Below, one piece after another: positions 1 through 8,800 of a stretch of DNA of 64,000 nucleotides. A model generated the notes under the pieces. The model saw only the letters and a list, made by a program, of their open reading frames with translations. It was not told where the DNA came from and did no database searches. Each line of letters opens with the position of its first letter. Positions within the stretch are counted from its first letter, which is position 1. This stretch comes from Notamacropus eugenii (Eukaryota > Chordata > Mammalia > Diprotodontia > Macropodidae): the NCBI RefSeq assembly GCF_028372415.1, contig NC_092872.1, positions 89,014,110 to 89,078,109 of the forward strand, in the 5' to 3' direction. The translations under genes and the position numbers were made by a program.

Positions 1-89
1 TGAGGCACTGTGCTTTCCTATTTTTAAAGGATTTTACAAACTTCAAAAGGGCTATGTAAGTAACATTATTATATCAGTCATTTATACTG

Positions 90-345
90 TATGAATAGTA
101 ATATCTCACATTTATGTAGGACTTTAAATGTTGTAAAGTATTTTATTTATATATAGTTATGTTAGCTCATTTGAACCCACAATCCTGTGATTTAGATACT
201 GCTATTATATCCATTTCATAAATATGAAAAGTGAGTCTAGGAGTCAGTAATTGATGTGTCCAGAATCACATTGTTAGTAAATGTGTAAGGCAGTTCTTGA
301 ACTTGAACTCTTTTCTAAAGTCAACCAGTACCCACCACACCATCC
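90..345 (-). repeat. MIR-family SINE fossil
   Basis: The stretch shows the MIR antisense order: a size-class phrase (cacatttatgtaggacttt), tactgctattatatccattt, then gtccagaatcacattgttag and cttgaactcttttc. Many mismatches from the consensus as I remember it indicate an old copy. Boundaries are approximate. Confidence 0.6.
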
Positions 346-1590
346 CTGACTCCCTCATGAATGGATTTAAACAAAGTATTTTCTGAAAGTAGGATTTAAT
401 AGGGTATGGAAGAACAGAGAATATAAGAAGGGATGAATAAAAAGGGTACAAAGTGACTAGTGAGAGAAATGGGGGAAACAAAATGGGGGAAAGGGTATAA
501 CTAGGAAAGGCTAAATGTTCATTGAATTGGAGTAAATTAACTCTTCTCTGCAGTTTGATGCAGATGTTAACTCTATTTTCTAGCAAGAATTACCTTGCTC
601 AGTGGGTAATAAACTTAAGCACTCATTACGCCACAAAGAAGATACAGGTAGTAATGTAGGAATGGATTGGAAATCAACAAGCTTTTAGTTAACTCTTCTA
701 TGTGAGACTACTCATCTGTCTCTTGTTGAGAGAGATATAAGAATGACTGACTCAGTGTAGTTGACATGACTTTGACATACTCTAGTAGAGAAAGAAACAC
801 AAATAATCATACAAATTGGAACATTTTAAGTATTTATTGAGTTTTGGAATATTTTCTCTTTGTTTCTGTCTCCCTTTCTCTATTTCACAAGTACACAAGA
901 ACACATACACACATCTGTTTGGATAAATGATAAACAAAGTATTCATGCTAGTGCGTTGATTTGATACCTAAGAGAGACAAAAGAAGAAAAGGTCAGGAGG
1001 AGAAAGGACACACTGATAAAATGATGGTAATGGGTGAGAAAAGGACACTGATCTTATTTTTCCTTTGGGGAGAAGCTGCAAAAAGGTGAGAGTTGCCTTG
1101 ACTAAGAAACTGAGAGACAGGCTAGATAGAACTGATATTGCTATGAGAAATAGCTGACAGTGGGAGAAAGGAAAAATAAAAAGGTTCCCATACATAGAAA
1201 TAAATGTGAACATCCTACCCCACTCTCATCTCACCTAATAACTTCTTCCAACAAGGATGAGTATACCTAGAGATACTTGGAAGTGAGTTGTGCCAGAGGA
1301 GCCCTCATATTGAGTAATATAAGTGACCTTGGATGTTTACACAGATTTTGAAGACTAATGGCTGCTCATTATAGAATATATTGAGGTTTTGGAGGTGGTA
1401 ACACATGGACCTTATTCAAATTTTTCTGTGTTTGGCCTACAAGCCAAGAAAGTAAAAATAATCGTCCAAAATGTACATGGCCCTTTATATAATGAAAAAG
1501 CTTTTGAACATAAAAATGATCAAAACATAGGAAAGGGGGCTTTGGACTTAATTTTTCTTTATTAACTAGGTGAAGAAGCTGTTGCTCATT
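346..1590. other. Unique-looking DNA, no gene seen
   Basis: AT-rich sequence with no reading frame that resembles a protein, no splice-like exon and no clear repeat. The longest open frames here are short and low in complexity. Confidence 0.5.
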
Positions 1591-1599
1591 GTAGGAAAC

Positions 1600-1790
1600 C
1601 CCAAGATCATTGTTTCAGAGTTACAAGGCTCCCCAAATGTCATGCAGTACAACCCTTTCTTTTTGCAGGTGAGAAATCAAATGACTTATCCAATGTCACA
1701 CAAGTTGTAAATGGAAGAGGCAAGGTCTAAACCAGGTTCTTGGAGTCCAAATCTAGTTCTCTTTCCACTCTTTCCACATTCCTAAAGGAT
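1600..1790 (-). repeat. Probable MIR-like SINE fragment
   Basis: Contains degraded antisense SINE phrases: aggtgagaaatcaaatgact, a 'cacaagttgtaaatggaag' box, and tccaaatctagttctctttc before the end. Too decayed to assign a subfamily. Confidence 0.45.
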
Positions 1791-2944
1791 TTATGGTTAG
1801 ACAAAAGGATTATGTCAGGATTTTTAGATCCAGAGAAAAGGAAGCATAGAAGAACCAAGGAAAATTACATCTATAGAGCACTAAAGAAGCTTGATGTCTA
1901 TCATGTATCATATAGGACTATCTCTCTAGGAGTATTATGACTTTTAGAAGCCGGAGGTCATGGGATTCAGTTCAATAAACATTTCACTTATTTACATATA
2001 AGCATTTCAGTTTACATTGGTTGTACTTAAGTCCCAGAGATTATGAAGAAAAGGAACCCCAGAAACCAATTCCATGTCAATGGAAGTAATAATCCACCAC
2101 ATTAATCAAGGCCAAAAAAAATGTATTCAAGAGGTATTTAATGATCTCCATAATAGGCAGGAAAACCAAACTGAGAGGAGAAAGGAAAGAACTGACCTCC
2201 ACTTTGTTGATTTTGAACCTAGGAATGAGTTTTCATTTTCCCCCACTAGTGTTAATAAAAGGTTGCAAACGCTTCTCTTTTTTTTTTTATTAGATGAGGC
2301 AGGATTCGATGATTTTATTGTCTGTTTATTTCCCATTACTTCACTATATTATCAAATATTTTGCTATTTTATTTACAATTCTTACATTTTCTGTGAATTA
2401 AGATTGTGAACTGGATTTGGGGCTTGAGCTAAAATTTCAAAATTTGAATCACCCTAATTGCCTTTTACTCATCCTAGAGGTAGGTAGGGATTATACAAGT
2501 GAAGAACCAATAGCTTTTAAAGAATTCAGGGTACTGATGATCACTTCTGATTTGGGGGAGTTAGACAGTTTTCACAGAAAATTCATAATGTGCGAAAGGC
2601 CTCAAGGTATAGCTAGAATTTTAGTAACTAGAGTTGACAGAAGGAGGCAACTCTAGGCAGGGATGTCAGGTAAAAAGTGTCCAGAGAAAAAGGAGAAGTT
2701 CATATTGGCTGAAGAAGACACATGAGAAGAGAAGTAGACTCAGCCGCTGCTTAACCTAAAAAAGAATTGAACAATGGCCTCATTTTACAAATGAAGAAAT
2801 GTGACTTGTATCAAATTAATTACAGATCCATGACTAGACTCCAGTTCATCTAAACCTTAGTCCACTGCTCTTTCTTGCTACCATGGGTTGAAATGGTTAG
2901 TTACATACATTTGATTAAATTAAGATTCTATTTTCTAGCATAGC
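1791..2944. other. No gene or clear repeat
   Basis: AT-rich sequence with a short T run near 2278-2289. I recognise no protein domain in any frame. Confidence 0.45.
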
Positions 2945-3165
2945 ACATCCTCTATAAATTAGAAATCATAGATTTAGATGTGGAAGGAACCTCAAAGATC
3001 AGCTAATTCTTTCCTTTTACCGAAGAAAAGAATAATGCTCAAAGAGTCTAAGTGATTTGACCATAGTCACATAGATATTAAGGGTCAGAGTCAGAATTTG
3101 AATATAAATCTTCTTGACTGTAACCTCAGTACTTTAACCGCTATATCCACAGTACTTCTTTCAGA
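2945..3165 (-). repeat. MIR/Mar-type SINE fossil
   Basis: Starts with the common antisense phrase gatttagatgtggaaggaac, continues through gaccatagtcacatagatat, and ends near the site of the tRNA-like head. Diverged. Confidence 0.6.
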
Positions 3166-3413
3166 AGAAGAAAGTTACATAGGACAGCCTCGAGAAGGTA
3201 GAACTGCTTTGGCATAAAAAGCAACCCTATAGCAGGGAATCCATTTCTGTAGCAAGATAATAATTCATTCTACCCCATCTCTGACTTAATCAAAATGGTA
3301 TCGTGCCTAGAAAAGTGCCTTCTGATACCCACAGTATTACATCCTTACTTTGGGAGAACTGTTCTATAGCACTGTGAATGCTTTTACATGCTGAATGCTG
3401 AGTGGGCAACCAC

Positions 3414-4040
3414 TTGGGAAAGACACAGTAATTTTGTATTCCATGGGCATAAGGTAGTTTCAGCTTTTAGCTTAGAAACTGAAGTTCTTATGGTTTTTAT
3501 TGGTAGATAGATGATTGGTAGATAGATAGACAGATAGATAGAGGTATATGTGTGTATATGTATGCAGTATCTCTATATTTGTTATTTACATTTTATATGT
3601 ACTTGTTATGTCTACATTATTGTATTAGAATATAGATCATTACCAGTAGGGAATGTTTTTCTGTCTATACTCATATCACCATATATCACACATATCATCA
3701 AATATGCATATCATACATATTTGGTACTAAATCAATTCTTACTGATAGACTGATTGGCATGATCCTTACTGGTCCTGAGCAGAAGCACCAGTCTCTCAGA
3801 GATGTAGCTTATTTGGCATTGAGAAGATGCTCTGAACCACCCCTCTCTAACATTCCCCTTCCCCCAAACCCATATCCAACTCTTGCAAGTGGGAACACGT
3901 TCTCATGTCCCTTCACAATTCCTAGTCACTTATCACTGAGACAGATGCATAAGGGTGATTTATAGCCACTTGGCATCTCTGAGCAAGAAGCTGAAAAGTA
4001 CCTCATGCCCATGGAATACAAAATTGCAGTGTCTTTCCTA
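3414..4040. repeat. Long diverged inverted repeat (two arms of about 65 bp)
   Basis: The left arm (3414-3480) and the reverse complement of the right arm (3975-4040) share the core attttgtattccatgggcat exactly and agree over about 64 positions with roughly nine differences. The arms enclose about 490 bp, which includes a GATA microsatellite. Either this is a fold-back element or two inverted copies of an old repeat; I do not recognise the family. Confidence 0.65.
3503..3545. repeat. (GATA/GACA)n microsatellite
   Basis: Interrupted tandem tetranucleotides of the tagatagatagacagatagatag type inside the loop of the inverted repeat. Confidence 0.85.
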
Positions 4041-4394
4041 AATGTCGATCATCAGTGGCATTTTTCAAATCCCTCCTGCCACTCTGTCCCCCCCAACCTC
4101 TATGAACCAGCAGGCAGGTAGTCCCATTTCAATGAGGGTTTTTTGGAAACCTCCCATGGAATGCATCATGAATGATGGCAGGAAGAGAAAGAAACATACA
4201 ATAGGAAAGATCTGAGAAGTTTGATGAAACCCCTTCAGCCAAATTACAGCTGTGCATTACTTGGATTTATACAGAACAAGAAAGTCCCCCAGTCTCTTCT
4301 CTGTATATTAATAGCTCACCAGTTTCTTTTCCATCCCACATTCCCTTTTCTATCTATCTCCATCCTGTCCAACCCCAACCACCATCAAGAGGTT

Positions 4395-4407
4395 AAAAAT
4401 CTATAAA
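4395..4407. other. Left target-site duplication of ORF1-only element 1
   Basis: The 13 bases aaaaatctataaa recur exactly at 7336-7348. They are preceded by gggTT, giving TT/AAAA, the preferred nick site of L1 endonuclease. Confidence 0.9.
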
Positions 4408-4418
4408 GTGGGGAGGAG

Positions 4419-4430
4419 CCAAGATGGCGG
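4419..4430 (+). promoter_or_regulatory. YY1-type motif at the element start
   Basis: The string ccaagatggcgg contains the YY1 core AAGATGGCGG, about 12 bases from the element start. Human L1 carries a YY1 site at nearly the same offset in a nearly identical opening context (known biology). Other copies show mutated versions, such as caaaatggcg near 18186. Confidence 0.7.
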
Positions 4431-4558
4431 AGTAGAAAGACGCACATACACATAGCTCCGAACCTACAACCCATAGAACGGCTATAGGGAAGTAACTCAC
4501 GGTGAATTCTGCACCCAGAGGCCACGGAATATTGGAGCAAGGGAGATTTCTGTTCTGG

Positions 4559-4877
4559 AGAGACCTGCAAACCTCTCGTGGGGGGTCCTTTGCGCTGCAG
4601 ACTGGGCGCTGGGACTGGGAGCTGAGTGCAGCCCTGCCGTGGCACCGAGAGGAAAAGATCCAAGCGGGCTTCAGGGACGGGATCTCCAGTGGCCACGCAG
4701 ATCCCTCCACCCACAGAGGGACCTGCAAAACTCTCGCAAAAGGTCCATGGCGCTGCAGACATGGAGCCCAGCCCAGAACTGCTGCGGCCGGCCGCGGCCG
4801 CGGGACCGAGAGATACAGATCCGAGCAGGCTTCAGGGACGGGATCGCCAGCGGCTGCACAAGTCCCTCCACCCACAG
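4559..4877 (+). repeat. Tandem duplication of a 160-bp 5' UTR module
   Basis: Unit A (4559-4716) and unit B (4717-4877) both run from an 'acctgcaaa.ctctcg' start, through 'gcgctgcagac' and 'ggcttcagggacgggatc', to 'ccctccacccacag'. The second element (18177) has this module once, so the duplication is specific to this copy or lineage. It recalls the repeated monomers in some rodent L1 promoters. Confidence 0.85.
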
Positions 4878-5249
4878 GTGACGGGGGTCAGTGAGAGAGT
4901 CTCTTTGGTGGGTCAAGAGGGGAGTGGGGTGCCCCCATAATTCAGGCCCCCCCGGGAGGTAGAAGCTGAGAGGCGGCTGCAGACCAGGGCTCCCCAAGCG
5001 GGAGGGAGCCTGGATCCATTGTGAAAGGTCTGTGCATAAACCCCCTGAGGGAACTGAGCCTGAGAGGTGGCCCTGCCCCAACCTGAGCACCTAAACTTAA
5101 TCTCACTCGGAATAGCAGCCCTGCCTCCACCAAAAGCCCTAAGGCTGGAAGCAGCATTTGAATCTCAGACTCCAAACGCTGGCTGGGAGAATCAGGAGGC
5201 GAGGTGGGTGTGAGGAGAATATTCAGAGGTCAAGTCACTGGCTGGGAAA

Positions 5250-6338
5250 ATGCCCAGAAAAGGGAAAAGAAATAAGACTATAGAAGGCTACTTTCTTGGA
5301 GAACAGGCATTTCCTCCCTTCCTTTCTGATGAGGAAGAACAATGTTTACCATCAGGCAAAGACACAGAAATCAAGGCTTCTGTGTCCCAGCCCACCCAAT
5401 GGGCTCAGGCCATGGAAGAGCTCAAAAAGAATTTTGAAAATCAAGTTAGAGGGGTAGAGGAAAAGCTGGGAAGAGAAATGAGAGACATGAAGTCAAAGCA
5501 TGAACAGCAGATCAGCTTCCTGCTAAAGGAGACCCCAAAAAATGTTGAAGAAATTAACACTTTGAAAACTAGCCTAACTCAATTGGCAAAAGAGGTTCAA
5601 AAAGCCAATGAGGAGAAGAATGCTTTCAAAAGCAGAATTAGCCAAATGGAAAAGGAGATTCAAAAGCTCACTGAAGAAAATAGTTCTTTCAAAACTAGAA
5701 TGGCACAGATGGAGGCTAATGACTTTATGCAAAACCAAGAAATCACAGAACAAAGACAGAAGAATGGAAAAATGGAAGATAAAGTGAAATATCTCATTGG
5801 AAAAACAACAGACCTGGAAAATAGATCCAGGAGAGACAATTTAAAAATTATGGGACTACCTGAAAGCCAGGATCAAAAGAAGAGCCTAGACATCATCTTT
5901 CATGAAATTATCAAGGAAAACTGCCCTGAGATCCTAGAACCAGAGGGCAAAATAAATATTCAAGGAATCCACAGAATACCGCCTGAAAGAGATCCAAAAA
6001 GAGAAACTCCTAGGAACATTGTGGCCAAATTCCAGAGTTCCCAGGTCAAGGAGAAAATATTGCAAGCAGCTAGAAAGAAACAATTCAAGTATTGTGGAAA
6101 TACAATCAGGATAACACAAGATCTAGCAGCCTCTACATTAAGGGATCGAAGGGCATGGAATAGGATATTCCAGAAGTCAAAGGAACTAGGACTAAAACCA
6201 AGAATCACCTACCCAGAAAAACTGAGTATAATACTTCAGGGGAAAAATTGGTCTTTCAATGAAATAGAGGATTTTCAAGTATTCTTGATGAAAAGACCAG
6301 AGCTGAAAAGAAAATTTGACTTTCAAACACAAGAATGA
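5250..6338 (+). CDS. L1-type ORF1 protein (RNA-binding nucleic-acid chaperone) of HAL1-like element
   Basis: A 362-codon intact frame, close to the length of mammalian L1 ORF1 proteins. ORF1p forms trimers, coats the element's RNA and assembles cytoplasmic RNPs. Visible parts: a basic N-terminus; an acidic patch (DEEE, 27-30); a long coiled coil at about 52-190 with two in-register 21-residue repeats (112-132 and 133-153); an RRM-like domain at about 194-275 (RRDNLKIMGLPES, then ETPRNIVAKF); and a C-terminal domain with the family signature ITYPEKLS (319-326; TYPAKLS-type in other L1s). The ATG at 5250 has an A at -3 and matches the ATG position in the other copies. The frame ends in TGA where the older copies read TCA and continue for SREA, so the protein is probably four residues short. 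No RT or endonuclease follows. Confidence 0.9.
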   Translation: MPRKGKRNKTIEGYFLGEQAFPPFLSDEEEQCLPSGKDTEIKASVSQPTQWAQAMEELKKNFENQVRGVEEKLGREMRDMKSKHEQQISFLLKETPKNVEEINTLKTSLTQLAKEVQKANEEKNAFKSRISQMEKEIQKLTEENSSFKTRMAQMEANDFMQNQEITEQRQKNGKMEDKVKYLIGKTTDLENRSRRDNLKIMGLPESQDQKKSLDIIFHEIIKENCPEILEPEGKINIQGIHRIPPERDPKRETPRNIVAKFQSSQVKEKILQAARKKQFKYCGNTIRITQDLAASTLRDRRAWNRIFQKSKELGLKPRITYPEKLSIILQGKNWSFNEIEDFQVFLMKRPELKRKFDFQTQE

Positions 6339-6473
6339 AGAGAACCATGAAAAGGTGAACAGCAAAGAGAAGTCATAAGGGACTTACTAAAGCTGAACTG
6401 TTTACATTCCTACATGGAAAGACAATATTTGTAACTCTTGAAACATTTCAGTATCTGGGTACTGGGTGGGATT

Positions 6474-6506
6474 ACACACACACACATGCACACACGCACA
6501 CATACA
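6474..6506. repeat. (CA)n microsatellite in element 1
   Basis: Interrupted CA dinucleotides about 140 bases after the ORF1 stop, the same place where every other copy has its own simple repeat. Confidence 0.85.
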
Positions 6507-7316
6507 TAGAGACATAGTGCATAGAGTGAATTGAAGAGGATGGGATCATATCTTAAAAAAAAAATGAAATCAAGCAGTTAGAGAGAAATATATTGGGAGG
6601 AGAAAGGGAGAAATTGAATGGGGCAAATTATCTCTCATAAAAGAGGCAAGCAAAAGACTCATTAGTGGAGGGATAATGAGGGGAGGTGAGAGAAAAACAT
6701 GAAGTCTACTCTCATCACAGTCCACTAAAGGAAAGAATAAAATGCACACTCATTTTGGTAGGAAAACCTATCTCACAATACAGGAAAGTGGGGGATAAGG
6801 GGACAAGCAGGGTGGGGGGGATGATAGAAGGGAGGGCATGGGGAGGAGAGTGCAATTCGAGGTCGACACTCATGGGGAGGGATAGGATCAAAAGAGAATA
6901 GAAGTAATGGGGGACAGGATAGGATGGAGGGAAATATAATTAGTACTATACAACACAACTATTATGGAAGTCATTTGCAAAACTACACAGATTTGGCCTA
7001 TATTGAATTGCTTGCCTTCCAAAGGGAAGGGGTGGAGAGGGAGGGAGGTAAAGAAGTTGGAACTCAAAGTGTTAGGATCAACTGTCGAGTAATGTTCTTG
7101 CCACTAGGAAATAAGAAGTACAGATAAAGGGGTATAGAAAGCTATCTGGCCCTACAGGACAAAAGAGAAGACAGAGACAAGGGCAGAGAGGGATGATAGA
7201 AGAGAGAGCAGATTGGTCATAGGGGCAATTAGAATGCTTGGTGTTTGGGGGGGGAGGGGATAAAAGGGGAGAAAATTTGTAACCCAAAATTTTGTGAAAA
7301 TGAATGTTAAAAGTTA

Positions 7317-7322
7317 AATAAA
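7317..7322 (+). terminator. Polyadenylation signal of element 1
   Basis: AATAAA followed within 20 bases by the A-rich tail and the right target-site duplication. Confidence 0.8.
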
Positions 7323-7335
7323 TTAATTTAATTAA

Positions 7336-7348
7336 AAAAATCTATAAA
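7336..7348. other. Right target-site duplication of element 1
   Basis: Exact repeat of 4395-4407, immediately after the A-rich tail. Confidence 0.9.
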
Positions 7349-7879
7349 TCAATATTTTTAACAATGACTTACTTCCCTTCTTAATTAGTCAAGATGTCTC
7401 AGTTCTTTCTCATAGGCAGACCTGCTATCTGAGTAGACAAAGTCAGACCAGAGATCATTCTTCAGATACTTAGAGAGTGGGTGTGACACTGAGGAGTGAA
7501 GGAATGGGGAAGAATACCAGTCAAGTGCATAATTTATTACAAGCAACTCACTAGAATAAAATGGTTGCCAAAGGGCCTTTGATTGTTTGGAATGACTCTT
7601 CTTTCTCCCACCTTCAATCATTCTAGATTTGGAAGTGGCTCTATCAGCTAGATAGAGATGTCAAATAGAGTGACAGGAAAATTTGAAAGGTATGGAATGC
7701 CTCATCCCAACCCTAATACCTCCCTCCAATAAGCCCCTGACTGTGGCTTGCTGAAGTCATATGTTACATTTAGAAGAGTTCGCATCACTATTTCTGATGT
7801 TATCAATGAAAGCTCAGGACGAAGCAGTTTACTACCCATCAAGGTTTCAGTGCACTAGCTCAAATCCAACAGTAAAACA
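7349..7879. other. No gene or clear repeat
   Basis: Unique-looking sequence. No frame resembles a known protein. Confidence 0.45.
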
Positions 7880-7964
7880 ATTGTTAAGGAGAATCACAAA
7901 ATTTAGAACTAGACCATAACAATCCCCGAGCTTATCTCCTTTATTTTATAGAGGAGGAAACATG

Positions 7965-8130
7965 AAAGGCAGTATGGTAAAGTGAAAAGAGGGCTGGATT
8001 TGGAGTCAGTAGATTGAAGTTTCACTTACCAGCTCTTCCACTTCCTGCATAAGCCTGAGAATCCCTGACCTTTCTCTCCAAAATGAGGATGTTTGGCTGG
8101 ATGACCTTAAAGGTCCCTTAGATCAAGTAA
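7965..8130 (+). repeat. MIR/Mar-type SINE
   Basis: Sense order of a tRNA-derived SINE: aggcagtatggtaaagtgaa, ggatttggagtcagtagatt, then accagctcttccacttcctg and aaaatgaggatgtttggctg. A short antisense SINE piece (7880-7950) lies just upstream. Confidence 0.65.
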
Positions 8131-8215
8131 GGCCTGATGAGGTTTAGTAATTTGCCTAAGATATTAGTGTATTTCATCAATTGACATAATTTAGGCCTTC
8201 AGTTATTGTTGAGAC

Positions 8216-8365
8216 AGGTAGGTAGTGCAGCAGATGGAATGCCAAGCCTGGAGTCAGGAAGACTCATCTTCCTGAGAAGGAAATAGCCAAATTACTCCAG
8301 TATCTTCACCAAGAAAAGCCCCAGGAAGAGTTGGACACAATTGAGAAATCATTGAACAACACCAA
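8216..8365 (+). repeat. Mar-1-type CORE-SINE, internally deleted
   Basis: The head (gtagtgcagcagatggaatg, gcctggagtcaggaagactc) is joined to the distal part (gaaggaaatagccaaattac, ctccagtatcttcaccaaga, ttggacacaattga). The middle of the usual element is missing. Confidence 0.75.
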
Positions 8366-8589
8366 AATTTTTATTTAGCAGATATAAAATCAGAAACCCA
8401 ATCCCCTAGTGTGAAATCCAATGTCATCTCTACTACATTATGTATCTTCTTAACATCATGGTCTCCATATATCAGATTGTAATACATTGATTTCTCTTTT
8501 CAGAATTAAAACTTTCTTCCTATAAGAACTTTGTAAACTAAAACATCCTACATGAACTACTATGATTAATGGAAACATGGGATGGTATA

Positions 8590-8800
8590 GCAGGGAAAGG
8601 AAAGCACATGTAGTGAAAAAAATCTAGGTTCAACTACTAACTGTTAACTTCTCTAAATTTTTATTTCCAGATTAGTCAAGTGAAAATCAAAATATCTGTA
8701 CTACCATCCTTGGAGCGGTTGTGAAAATCAAATGTGCTAATACATCTTAGTGAAGTGCTTTGGAAACTTTAAATATTATACAAACATAAACTATTTTAAA
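8590..8800 (+). repeat. MIR-like SINE fossil
   Basis: Weak sense-strand MIR features: ctaggttcaactactaactg, taacttctctaaattt, ttgtgaaaatcaaatgtg and gaagtgctttggaaactt. Confidence 0.55.

Larger units (their letters stand above)
4408..5249 (+). promoter_or_regulatory. 5' UTR / presumed internal promoter of element 1
   Basis: Rich in GC and CpG compared with its surroundings, for example around 4783-4812. It begins with ggggaggagccaagatggcg at the very 5' end, as expected of an L1-type internal promoter, and carries a tandem duplication at 4559-4877. Equivalent regions in the older copies have lost most CpGs, consistent with methylation decay. Promoter activity is inferred from the L1 model. 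Confidence 0.65.
4408..7335 (+). mobile_element. Full-length ORF1-only L1-derived retrotransposon (HAL1-like), element 1
   Basis: A 2.9-kb unit bounded by a perfect 13-bp target-site duplication. In order it has a CpG-rich 5' UTR (4408-5249), an intact ORF1 (5250-6338), a 3' UTR of about 1 kb with a microsatellite and purine-rich tracts, an AATAAA and an A-rich tail. There is no ORF2: the 3' UTR starts right after the ORF1 stop, as in the five other copies of this window (18177, 36051, 40675, 43489/39965 and 45796). This is the layout of HAL1 elements known from mammals. Without its own reverse transcriptase, mobilisation by L1 ORF2 protein in trans is the likely route (inference). The intact frame and perfect duplication make it the youngest copy here. 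Confidence 0.9.
6339..7335 (+). other. 3' UTR of element 1
   Basis: Follows ORF1 directly. It holds a (CA)n tract, long purine-rich stretches, and two modules that resemble the L1 3' end: one at about 6960-7115 (tgcttgccttc, then a G-rich block, gttggaactcaaagtg and ggaaataag) and a shorter one at about 7240-7322 (G-rich block, gtaacccaaaattttgtg, tail). The same order occurs in the other copies. The autonomous L1 tail at 54865-55045 (minus strand) shares the first module. Confidence 0.75.

Noticed and set aside
4626-4940. A CRISPR-like repeat pattern
   Set aside because: There are just two long units in a eukaryotic retrotransposon 5' UTR, not short repeats with spacers.
4385-5175. Several overlapping open frames of 77-160 codons on both strands of the element-1 5' UTR
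   Set aside because: They come from GC-rich, stop-poor promoter DNA with a tandem duplication. None is conserved in the other copies or resembles a protein.
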